Positions 1-5,530 of a stretch of 7,784 nucleotides of DNA are shown here, piece after piece (position 1 is the first letter of the stretch; each line of letters opens with the position of its first letter). Location of the stretch: assembly GCA_030841245.1 (NCBI GenBank), contig JAVEDG010000076.1:1-7784 (forward strand), in the 5' to 3' direction. This DNA is from Actinomycetota bacterium. Its GTDB lineage: Bacteria > Actinomycetota > Actinomycetes > JACCUZ01. A model generated the notes under the pieces. It searched no databases. It was not told where the DNA came from and was given only the letters and a program-made list of their open reading frames with translations. Position numbers and translations under genes: made by a program.

Positions 1-230
1 CGAACGCGGCCAAACATAGCCGGGCGAGGAGTATCGGGCTCGGCGTCGTCCGATCCGGCGAGCGCCTGACGCTGACGGTCAAGGACGACGGCATCGGCGG
101 GGCGAACCCGGACGGCCCCGGCCTGTCCAGCCTGGCCCGCCGCATCGCCGTCGTGGACGGCCAGCTGCGCGTACACAGCCCGGCCGGCGGTCCGACCCGG
201 GTCGAGATCAAGCTGCCAACACACGTGTGA
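1..230 (+). CDS. Sensor histidine kinase, C-terminal ATPase part (5'-truncated by window edge)
   Basis: Only the last 75 residues are visible, in the frame that begins at base 3 and ends at TGA 228-230. They carry the GHKL/HATPase_c ATP-binding landmarks in order: an N-box at the very start (NAAKHSRA), a G1 box (DDGIGGA), a G2-type stretch (GPGLSSLARR) and a closing SPAGGPTRVEIKLP strand. This spacing and wording are typical of NarL/DesK-type (HisKA_3) sensor kinases of actinobacteria. In that family the kinase autophosphorylates on His and passes the phosphate to a LuxR-type regulator. The next gene is exactly such a regulator, 14 nt downstream, so the two are probably co-transcribed partners. 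The sensor domain, membrane segments and phosphoacceptor His lie outside the window, so the signal cannot be inferred. Confidence 0.9.
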   Translation, partial: NAAKHSRARSIGLGVVRSGERLTLTVKDDGIGGANPDGPGLSSLARRIAVVDGQLRVHSPAGGPTRVEIKLPTHV

Positions 231-244
231 ACGGAGACGACGAC

Positions 245-892
245 ATGCGGGTGGTGATCGCGGAGGACGCCGCGATGATGCGCGAAGGGCTGGTCCGGCT
301 GCTCACCGACCGCGGTTTCGAGGTGTGCGCGGCGGTGGCCGACGCGGATGCGCTGCGGTCCGCGGTTGCAGCCGCCGTACCGGATGTAGCCATCATCGAC
401 ATCCGGATGCCACCGACCCACACCGACGAGGGGCTCGTCGCGGCTCAAGAGATACGCGAGCGGCAGCCGGACACCGGTGTGCTCGTCCTTTCGCACTTCG
501 TCGAGTCGCGCTACGCGATGCGCCTGCTCGAAGGACATCCCGGCGGGACCGGGTACCTCCTCAAGGACCGGGTGTCCGACGTCGCGGTTCTCGTGGATGC
601 CCTGCAGCGGGTGGACGCGGGCGAGTGCGTGCTGGACCCCACCATCGTGGCGCGGCTGCTGGCACGTCGTACGACGAGTGAACCCCTGGCCGGGCTGACC
701 AAGCGCGAGCGGGAAGTGCTGGGGCTGATGGCCGAGGGCCGGTCGAACGGGGCCATAAGCGAGCGGCTCTTCCTCAGCCCCAAGACCGTCGAGGCGCACG
801 TCAAACACATCTTCACCAAGCTCGGCCTGACCGAGTCCACCGACGACCACCGCCGCGTGCTGGCCGTCCTGGCCCACCTGCGGTCGGCATGA
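245..892 (+). CDS. NarL/FixJ-family two-component response regulator
   Basis: A 215-residue DNA-binding response regulator of normal family length. The N-terminal receiver domain (about 1-120) shows the acidic pair E7-D8, the phosphoacceptor D52 in IIDIRMPP, the switch Ser at about 83 (LVLS) and the conserved Lys at about 107 (GYLLKDR). The C-terminal LuxR-type helix-turn-helix (about 150-205) contains LTKREREVLGLMAEGRSN and LSPKTVEAHVKHIF. It should bind DNA as a phosphorylation-dependent dimer. I chose ATG 245 because GGAG at 233-236 lies 8 nt upstream and the receiver fold begins at once (MRVVIAED). A GTG at 227 would overlap the kinase stop and add six residues (MNGDDD), and is less likely. 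The gene follows the partner kinase closely. Its stop overlaps an ATG at 889, but that ATG is probably not the start of the next gene. The regulon is unknown. Confidence 0.95.
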   Translation: MRVVIAEDAAMMREGLVRLLTDRGFEVCAAVADADALRSAVAAAVPDVAIIDIRMPPTHTDEGLVAAQEIRERQPDTGVLVLSHFVESRYAMRLLEGHPGGTGYLLKDRVSDVAVLVDALQRVDAGECVLDPTIVARLLARRTTSEPLAGLTKREREVLGLMAEGRSNGAISERLFLSPKTVEAHVKHIFTKLGLTESTDDHRRVLAVLAHLRSA

Positions 893-933
893 GGGGGCTG
901 ACCCGCATGACGCGGACGGATCGGTCAGGGCTG

Positions 934-949
934 GACCCGACGTCGGGTC
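934..949. promoter_or_regulatory. Perfect 16-bp palindrome upstream of lipoprotein gene (candidate operator)
   Basis: The sequence GACCCGACGTCGGGTC equals its own reverse complement over all 16 bases with no loop. It lies 41 nt after the response-regulator stop and 44 nt before the GTG start at 994. A weak -10-like hexamer (TAGCCT, 963-968) lies just downstream. If that is real, the palindrome would overlap the -35 position, a usual place for a regulator to act. What is seen is the palindrome and its position. That it is an operator, and for which regulator, is inference. The neighbouring NarL-type regulator is a candidate, as is an unlinked repressor. Confidence 0.45.
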
Positions 950-979
950 GGACACGCTCTCTTAGCCTCGAAGACCGAC

Positions 980-987
980 GGAGGAGG
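980..987 (+). promoter_or_regulatory. Strong ribosome binding site fixing the lipoprotein start at 994
   Basis: GGAGGAGG ends 6 nt before GTG 994. The upstream in-frame ATG at 889 has no comparable site and would put a charged 35-residue extension in front of the signal peptide, so this site decides the start. Confidence 0.75.
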
Positions 988-993
988 TGCGCG

Positions 994-2538
994 GTGATCA
1001 GATTCGCCGCAACGGCTGTGACCGTGGCCGTGACATTGTCCCTGACCGGCTGCGGTGCGGCTGTCGACCGCGCCGGCAACGAGCCCGATCCGCACGTGGT
1101 CACGATCACAGCGGTGACCAACCTGAACCCCTTCGAGATGGAGCCCTTCGTCGACGCGGTGCTGCGCCTCTCGCACGGGACCTTGAAGCTACGGCTGAAG
1201 AACCAGTGGCACGTCAACGACGTCGGCGGCGAGGCGGACGAGATCCGCTACGTGCGCACCCGCCATGTCACGCTGGCATTCGTGCCCGCCCGTGCCTGGT
1301 CGGGCATCGGCGTGCACAGCTTCGATGCGCTGCTGGCGCCCATGACGGTCGACAGCTATGCACTCGAGCGTCAGGTGCTCGCCGGGGACCTGCCCTCGAA
1401 GATGCTCGCGAGCGTGTCGCCGCTCGGGCTGACCGGGCTCGGCATCCTGCCCGGACCGATGCGCAAGCCGGTTGGTATCTCTCGGACCCTGCTCGGACCC
1501 GACGACTACCGCGGGGCAACGATAGGCATCAGCAAGTCGGTAGTGGCCGCTCGATTCTTCAGCGCCCTCGGTGCCCGCAGCGAGCCCTCGCCGTTCTTCG
1601 GCAGCCCTATCAACGGCTTCGACGGGATCGAGCAGCAGGTCGACAGCATCAGCGGGAACCGCTACGACCGCGTGGCGCACGTCATCACGGGCAACGTCAG
1701 CCTGTGGCCGCGACCGATCACCGTGGTCGCGAACACCAAGATGTTCGCCAGGCTGCCGTCGGCACAGCAGGACGTGTTGCGGCGCGCGGCGCGGATGTCG
1801 CTCGACGAGTCGCTGCTGCACCAGGAGACCGACGAGCACAACAGCACGGGCATTCTGTGCCGGCGTGGTGCCATTCGCTTCGCGACGGCGAGCGACGCCC
1901 AGGTCTCGGCGTTGCGCGAGGCCGCGAAGCCGGTCCTGGCCTGGCTCTCGCAGGACCGTGCGACGACGGACTATCTCGCTCGCATCGAGCAGATGCGCGC
2001 CGACGTGGCGATCTCGGCCGATGCAGAGGAGGTGCCGTCGTGCGACGGCATCGCGCCCGACCTTCCGGCACACGCAGCGGCAGCAGGGAAGCCCGGTCCC
2101 CTCGACGGGACCTGGACGATGAGCGAGACGGCCGCCGACGTGCAGGCTGCAGGGGCACCCAAGGGTGATCTGTCCGATGCGCCGGAGAACTCCGGCGACT
2201 GGGTGTTCGTCGTCGACCGCGAACGGTTCGCGTTCACGCAGCGCAACGGACCGGCGTGCACCTGGGCCTACGGCACCTGGGTGGTGTCCGGGGACCAGGT
2301 CGAGTGGCGGGTGATCGACGGTGGCGGGATCGCCCCGACCAACGCCACGAACAAGCCGGGCGAGCTGTTCGACTACCACTGGTCGCTCTACCGCGACACG
2401 CTGCAGCTGAGCAAGGTCGACGGCGCGGTCTCCCCGGAGAACTTCTTCGGTAACCCTTGGCGTCGGGTCAGCGCCAAGCCCGAGCCGGATCGATTCTTCA
2501 GCCGATGTGGCCTCCCGTCCGTCGGCGTTCCCCACTGA
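994..2538 (+). CDS. DctP-like solute-binding lipoprotein with extra lipocalin-like C-terminal domain
   Basis: A predicted 514-residue exported lipoprotein. A short n-region (VIRF), a hydrophobic stretch and a lipobox LTGC with the lipidated Cys at residue 20 indicate anchoring on the outer face of the membrane. Residues of about 35-345 resemble TRAP-transporter DctP/SiaP-type binding proteins: a DYRGATIGIS segment (family: DLkGlKiRv), the GFDGIEQQ segment (family: vDGqE), and WPRPITVVANTKMFARLPSAQQDVLRRA-like wording (split here as WPRPITVVANTKMF and LPSAQQDVLRRA) matching the family's LWPRPLTVVMNKKAWDKLP type. The usual K-x-R Arg of the ligand site reads T-I-G here. Residues of about 370-495 form a separate Trp/Tyr-rich beta domain (LDGTWTM, WVFVVDRERFAFT, YHWSLYRDTLQL, NPWRRV) that looks lipocalin-like. 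Four more Cys (about 289, 350, 422, 505) could form disulfides. No DctQ/DctM membrane genes are nearby. It lies just after a two-component system. Start chosen at GTG 994 from the GGAGGAGG site and signal peptide. The DctP fold is fairly sure; the C-terminal assignment and the ligand are not. Confidence 0.8.
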   Translation: MIRFAATAVTVAVTLSLTGCGAAVDRAGNEPDPHVVTITAVTNLNPFEMEPFVDAVLRLSHGTLKLRLKNQWHVNDVGGEADEIRYVRTRHVTLAFVPARAWSGIGVHSFDALLAPMTVDSYALERQVLAGDLPSKMLASVSPLGLTGLGILPGPMRKPVGISRTLLGPDDYRGATIGISKSVVAARFFSALGARSEPSPFFGSPINGFDGIEQQVDSISGNRYDRVAHVITGNVSLWPRPITVVANTKMFARLPSAQQDVLRRAARMSLDESLLHQETDEHNSTGILCRRGAIRFATASDAQVSALREAAKPVLAWLSQDRATTDYLARIEQMRADVAISADAEEVPSCDGIAPDLPAHAAAAGKPGPLDGTWTMSETAADVQAAGAPKGDLSDAPENSGDWVFVVDRERFAFTQRNGPACTWAYGTWVVSGDQVEWRVIDGGGIAPTNATNKPGELFDYHWSLYRDTLQLSKVDGAVSPENFFGNPWRRVSAKPEPDRFFSRCGLPSVGVPH

Positions 2539-2541
2539 CAC

Positions 2542-2566
2542 GCACCTCACCCCTCAGCACCTCACC
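2542..2566. repeat. Short direct repeat in the convergent gap
   Basis: The 10-mer GCACCTCACC occurs at 2542-2551 and again at 2557-2566, a 15-bp period, just after the lipoprotein stop. The gap to the convergent oxidoreductase gene (2539-2631) holds no convincing hairpin terminator. The repeat may be chance or slippage, and I assign it no function. Confidence 0.4.
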
Positions 2567-2631
2567 TGGCCAACTCGTTGCCGTTGATCATGCAGGACCT
2601 GTCCAACCCGGTGCGCCAGGCAATCGGCGGT

Positions 2632-3834
2632 TCAGGCGAGGTGGCGGACGACGCCGTGGGCGATCTCGGCGGCGTCGAGCGGGAACCCGTGCAAGATGCC
2701 CGACCGCCGCCGGGTCAGCCAGACGAACCCGGCGTACCAGAGCCCGGGGATCGGCGAGGCGCAACCGTCGTGCTGCGGCCAGCCGCGGTCGAGCCCGATC
2801 GGCAGCCGCACCCAGGACAGGTCACCGGTGAACCCGGTGCACCAGATGACCGCGCTGATGCCGGCCGCGCCGAGGTCCAGCGCATCGATGCGCGCCTCCG
2901 GCACCGGCGACAGGTCGGCGGGCTCCGGCTCCCGGGCGTCGATCGCGCGGGACGCGATGAGGTCGTCCGCCATGCCCTGCAGCCGGGCGGCCACCTGGTC
3001 GGCGTACGCCGCGTGCTCGGCGACCGACCCGGCGAAGCTGAGCGCCTCGCCGTCCGCCCGCTCGAGGCGACCCAGCAGCTGGACACCGAGCCCGGCAAGT
3101 ATCCGCAGGTCGAGGTCGCGACCGCCCGAGGCGACGACGGGGAACGCGGCGCGCGCGTCCTCCGGGTGCGCCAGGTCGCTGACCCGCTGGTCCCAGAACC
3201 CGACGTCGTCCAGCCAGGCCAGGAGCTCCCGCCCCCGATAGATCCACGGGTACCGCCCGACCCGGCTCGTCGAGAAGTAGACCTCCCGTCCGGCGACTGC
3301 CAGGTCCTCGGCGATCTGCGATCCCGACTGCGCGCCTCCGACGACAAGGACCGCGCCGTCGGGCAGCTGGTCTGCTGACCGGTAGTCGGCCGCGTCGAGC
3401 TGGGTGACGCGCGACGTCAACGCCGCGGCAAGGTCAGGGCGCAGAGCGACGTTCTGGCCGCCGCTCGCGACGACCACGGTTGCCGCGCGGATCTGCCCGT
3501 CCGGTGTCCGTACGACGAAGTCCGGCCCGTCCCGGTCGAGTGACGTGACCGGGACACCGGTCTGCACCGGCAGGCCGACGGCTTGCTTCTCGAGCAGCCG
3601 GACCACCTCGTCGCGGTGGGAGAAGGAGTGCGGCTCGACCGGCCCGAGCATGGTGTTCATCCAGCCCGGTGTGTTGAGCCGGAAGCTGTCCCACCGCTGG
3701 TTGCGCCAGGTGTCGGCGACGCCGCGCCGCTCCAGCACGACGTGGTCCACCGCGGCGTCCGCGAGGGCCCGGCTGACCGCGAGGCCTGCCGCGCCGGCTC
3801 CGATGACCACGGTGCTGCTGCGCATGTCCGCCAT
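2632..3834 (-). CDS. FAD/NAD(P)-dependent monooxygenase-like oxidoreductase (CzcO/FMO-like)
   Basis: About 400 residues, the usual length for single-component class B flavoprotein monooxygenase relatives. With Met at 3834 as residue 1, an N-terminal FAD-binding Rossmann motif (VVIGAGAAG, GxGxxG at about 12-17) is followed by an acidic ribose-binding end (VVLER, about 35-39), the WRNQRWDSFRLNTPGWMN segment common in this group, an ATVVVASGG strand (about 118-126), a second NAD(P)-type glycine motif (VLVVGGAQSG, about 162-171) and the late WCTGF motif (about 331-335). The FMO fingerprint normally has a His before the NADP motif (HSxxY); here the equivalent reads LDAADYRS, so the His is missing. 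Probable activity is oxygenation of a small organic substrate with FAD and NAD(P)H, in the cytosol; the substrate is unknown. The start is uncertain: GTG 3843, ATG 3834 and ATG 3825 all precede the FAD motif, and no site is strong. The gene lies 76 nt downstream of the small gene at 3911-4171 and may share its transcript. It converges on the lipoprotein gene. Confidence 0.88.
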   Translation of the reverse strand: MADMRSSTVVIGAGAAGLAVSRALADAAVDHVVLERRGVADTWRNQRWDSFRLNTPGWMNTMLGPVEPHSFSHRDEVVRLLEKQAVGLPVQTGVPVTSLDRDGPDFVVRTPDGQIRAATVVVASGGQNVALRPDLAAALTSRVTQLDAADYRSADQLPDGAVLVVGGAQSGSQIAEDLAVAGREVYFSTSRVGRYPWIYRGRELLAWLDDVGFWDQRVSDLAHPEDARAAFPVVASGGRDLDLRILAGLGVQLLGRLERADGEALSFAGSVAEHAAYADQVAARLQGMADDLIASRAIDAREPEPADLSPVPEARIDALDLGAAGISAVIWCTGFTGDLSWVRLPIGLDRGWPQHDGCASPIPGLWYAGFVWLTRRRSGILHGFPLDAAEIAHGVVRHLA

Positions 3835-3910
3835 GGTCGTCACTGCCTGGCAGACCGGACATGGCGCAGATGACCCGGATCAGCCGCTGGTCGGCGGGTC
3901 TCTGGCGTCC

Positions 3911-4171
3911 TCACTGCCAGCCGAAGTCCGTCTTGCGGTCGGTGAGCCGGACCAGCTCGGCACCCATCGCGGCAAGGTCGAGCCGCAGCGCGGGCTGCCG
4001 GCCCTCGAGCAGCACGGCGGGTTCGATGGTGCCCTGCACGACGGCCCAGCCGATCAAAGGGACGTGGGCGACGGTCCCGTCCTCGAACCGGATCTCGGCC
4101 AACCAACCGTGATCGGGTGCGAACGAGTCGACGTGCGCCCCGCTGTGGCCGGTGAACGCTGGCTCGGACAT
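3911..4171 (-). CDS. Small conserved-looking protein of unknown function
   Basis: An 86-residue soluble, slightly acidic protein with no signal peptide or membrane segment. I do not recognise a named family. It reads as a compact alpha/beta domain: an early strand pair (HGWLAEIRFEDGTVAHVPLIGWAV, given here as HGWLAEIRF and DGTVAHVPLIGWAV), then a basic/hydrophobic middle (EPAVLLEGRQPALRLDL) and a C-terminal helix (MGAELVRLTDRK). Start chosen at ATG 4171 because an AGG-containing site (GCAGG) lies 8 nt upstream. An ATG at 4192 would lie upstream of that site. Codon use is like that of the neighbours, and the reading frame gives balanced amino acids, unlike the Arg/Pro-rich frames opposite it. 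It precedes the flavoprotein gene on the same strand by 76 nt, so the two may form a transcription unit. No function is assigned. Confidence 0.7.
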   Translation of the reverse strand: MSEPAFTGHSGAHVDSFAPDHGWLAEIRFEDGTVAHVPLIGWAVVQGTIEPAVLLEGRQPALRLDLAAMGAELVRLTDRKTDFGWQ

Positions 4172-4346
4172 GGGGCCAGCCTGCCACCACACCGCCCCAG
4201 AAGCCGCATGGGGCCGATCTCATGGGTGGACAGCGGTTCCCGCCCGCCGGCCTTCGTCGGCCGCCCGCCTGATCTCACTGGTCCGACCGCTGTTCGTGCC
4301 CCCTTCGGACTCACCGTCGCCACCGTAGCGGCCCCGCGCACGCTCA

Positions 4347-4368
4347 GACGGCTCCCACAAGAGCCGTC
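4347..4368. repeat. Perfect inverted repeat, 8-bp arms, 6-nt loop
   Basis: GACGGCTC (4347-4354) and GAGCCGTC (4361-4368) are exact reverse complements around the loop CCACAA. There is no following T-run, and it lies between divergent genes, so an operator or 5'-UTR element is as likely as a terminator. Confidence 0.5.
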
Positions 4369-4413
4369 ACCACAGATCCACCTGCGGCCAGAGGTGTGCC
4401 GAGGTCCCAATCG

Positions 4414-4427
4414 TGGGAGAATGGGAG
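4414..4427. repeat. TGGGAG direct repeat upstream of the membrane-protein unit
   Basis: TGGGAG occurs at 4414-4419 and 4422-4427 with two A bases between, an 8-bp period, immediately before the possible -10 hexamer at 4429-4434. It could be a binding site for a regulator that reads short tandem repeats, but the motif is short and chance is a real alternative. Confidence 0.3.
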
Positions 4428-4467
4428 TTACGTTCGACCGCCACGGGCCGGACCGTCCTTGTGCGAC

Positions 4468-4472
4468 GGAGG
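4468..4472 (+). promoter_or_regulatory. Ribosome binding site for the small leader ORF
   Basis: GGAGG lies 7 nt before GTG 4480, an optimal distance. It is the best Shine-Dalgarno site in the region ahead of the membrane protein, and it addresses the small ORF and not the membrane protein's own start at 4572. Confidence 0.5.
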
Positions 4473-4479
4473 CCTTGCA

Positions 4480-4575
4480 GTGCCAGGTCAGCGGAAATCC
4501 CAGAAACCGACGGATTGTCGGCGTCCCGACCTACGCGTCCCCATCGACAGCCTGCGAAGAGCCGTGCCGCGGTGA
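4480..4575 (+). CDS. Possible 31-codon leader ORF, translationally coupled to the membrane protein
   Basis: A GTG-started ORF of 31 codons with an ideal GGAGG site. Its TGA (4573-4575) overlaps the GTG (4572-4574) of the next gene in a GTGA arrangement, the classic layout for translational coupling. The peptide begins MPGQRKSQKP and is basic (seven Arg, two Lys, three Asp). It has no signal peptide or hydrophobic segment and no recognised family. Codon use is poorer than in the neighbours: CTA, CGA and AGA occur and about two thirds of third positions are G or C, which argues against a long-conserved protein but not against a leader peptide. The alternative is chance, with the membrane protein starting at GTG 4413 or GTG 4581. 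What is seen is the site and the overlap; coupling and expression are inference. Confidence 0.4.
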   Translation: MPGQRKSQKPTDCRRPDLRVPIDSLRRAVPR

Positions 4576-5342
4576 CGCTCGTGGCCGAGCCGAGCACCAT
4601 CGAGCGGGCAGCGCCGGGCCGGTCGAAGTCAGCGATCGAGCGGCAGACCGACGCGGGAGACTCGACGTCAGAGATCGCGCCGCCGCGGGTTCGGGCGATC
4701 ATCGGCCGTCTGCTGCTGAGCCTGCTGGTCGCCAACGTGATCCCAGCCGCCCTGTTCTACGCCTGCCTGGTGACGGTCAGCGTGTGGGCTGCGTTCGTGG
4801 CTGCGCTGGTCTGGTGCTACGGGGCTATGACCTGGCGGATGGCGACCCGCCGCCGGGTCTCCGGTCTGCTGGTGCTCGCCGTGATCGGGCTGACGCTCAA
4901 GACCGCGTTCGCGTTCGCGAGTGGCGGCACCTTCGTCTACTTCCTGCAGCCGGTCGTCACCGACATCGTCGTGGCCAGCCTGTTCCTGGGCTCACTCGCG
5001 TCGGCCCGCCCCATCGTGGCGCGTGTCGCCGGCGACTTCTACCCGATGGCAGAGGGCATCGCCAAGCGACCGCGAGTGCAGCAGCTGTTCTGGCGGCTGA
5101 CCCTGATGTGGGCGTTCGTCTGTCTCGCCAAGGCCGGCCTGACGCTCTTCCTGCTCCAGTCGGAGTCACTCACGACGTTCGTCGCGGTCAAGAGCGGCAG
5201 TGTCCTCGGCATGACCCTTACCGCGACCACCGTCACGTTCTGGGCCGCCGCGCGGGTGGCGCGCCGGGAGGGCCTGATCGGCCCCACCCGCCGCCACGTC
5301 CGAGCTGCTGTGTCGCCTGCCGTTCGCCTACGCGGGGCGTAG
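4572..5342 (+). CDS. VC0807-like integral membrane protein
   Basis: A predicted 256-residue membrane protein. After a polar, charged N-terminus of about 40 residues come about six hydrophobic segments (roughly 44-66, 69-88, 96-116, 123-144, 173-195 and 204-228). A cytosol-like loop after the fourth carries the VC0807/septation-protein-A-like wording SARPIVARVAGDFYPM, and the fifth starts with FWRLTLMWAFVCLAKAGLTLF. That pattern matches the VC0807-family proteins I know, whose biochemical role is not established. The start is ambiguous. GTG 4572 overlaps the stop of a small upstream ORF (GTGA) and has only a weak purine run (GAAGAG, 10 nt away). GTG 4581 is three codons later. A longer version from GTG 4413 would add 53 Arg/Ser/Pro-rich residues that look non-coding. 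The gene converges on the transporter gene, with two hairpins between them. Confidence 0.75.
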   Translation: MTLVAEPSTIERAAPGRSKSAIERQTDAGDSTSEIAPPRVRAIIGRLLLSLLVANVIPAALFYACLVTVSVWAAFVAALVWCYGAMTWRMATRRRVSGLLVLAVIGLTLKTAFAFASGGTFVYFLQPVVTDIVVASLFLGSLASARPIVARVAGDFYPMAEGIAKRPRVQQLFWRLTLMWAFVCLAKAGLTLFLLQSESLTTFVAVKSGSVLGMTLTATTVTFWAAARVARREGLIGPTRRHVRAAVSPAVRLRGA

Positions 5343-5403
5343 CGACCGGTACCACCCAGCGCCGCACCGTTCCCGGCCGGCCCCAACGATCCTTTGGCAC
5401 GTC

Positions 5404-5445
5404 GGGACAAAGACACGCCGTACGACGCCCGGCGTGTCGTGTCCC
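5404..5445. terminator. Two-part stem-loop in the convergent gap (bidirectional terminator candidate)
   Basis: The outer stem pairs GGGACA (5404-5409) with TGTCCC (5440-5445) and the inner stem pairs GACACGCCG (5412-5420) with CGGCGTGTC (5430-5438). They are separated by a small internal loop (AA against G) and capped by a 9-nt loop, giving 15 pairs in all. It sits 61 nt after the VC0807-like stop and on the 3' side of the transporter gene. No T-run follows on either strand, as is common for actinobacterial terminators. Confidence 0.65.
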
Positions 5446-5462
5446 AACGTCCCAATCGGCAA

Positions 5463-5502
5463 ACCGCGGGCCACCCGCCCGGCTGGTCAGGTGGCCCGCG
5501 GT
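5463..5502. terminator. Perfect 13-bp GC-rich hairpin in the convergent gap
   Basis: ACCGCGGGCCACC (5463-5475) and GGTGGCCCGCGGT (5490-5502) are exact complements around a 14-nt loop. It lies 28 nt beyond the transporter stop on the minus strand and 17 nt after the first hairpin. Being symmetrical it could end transcription from both sides; position suggests it chiefly serves the transporter transcript. Confidence 0.75.
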
Positions 5503-5530
5503 AACCCCAGCTGTCAGGACCCCGCCGTGG

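Larger units (their letters stand above)
4172..4479. other. Divergent intergenic region with repeats, no gene seen
   Basis: About 300 bp between the minus-strand gene starting at 4171 and the plus-strand unit starting at 4480. It should hold promoters for both directions, but no hexamer pair is convincing. It holds an imperfect 12-bp direct repeat (GATCTCATGGGT at 4216-4227 and GATCTCACTGGT at 4271-4282, 10 of 12 identical), an 8-bp inverted repeat with wide spacing (ACAGCGGT 4230-4237 and ACCGCTGT 4286-4293), a perfect hairpin at 4347-4368 and a TGGGAG direct repeat at 4414-4427. A TACGTT hexamer at 4429-4434 is a possible -10 element for the plus-strand unit, with no good -35. The GTG at 4413 opens in the frame of the membrane protein, but without a well-placed Shine-Dalgarno site. 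Confidence 0.6.

Noticed and set aside
889..993. ATG 889 overlapping the regulator stop (ATGA) as the lipoprotein start
   Set aside because: The overlap looks like translational coupling, but it would place a charged 35-residue tail before the signal peptide. The GGAGGAGG site and the lipobox point to GTG 994.
1189..2550. Long open frame on the minus strand opposite the lipoprotein gene (453 codons)
   Set aside because: It is the antisense of a gene with a clear signal peptide and DctP motifs. Its protein is Arg/Gly/Val-rich with no recognisable domain, as expected from GC-rich third-position bias.
2578..3378. Plus-strand open frame (266 codons) opposite the flavoprotein
   Set aside because: It is an antisense shadow of a gene with intact FAD and NAD(P) motifs; the composition is Arg/Pro/Gly-biased.
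4413..4571. N-terminal extension of the membrane protein from GTG 4413
   Set aside because: The added 53 residues are Arg/Ser/Pro-rich, with no conserved pattern. A better-placed GGAGG site serves another frame in this stretch.
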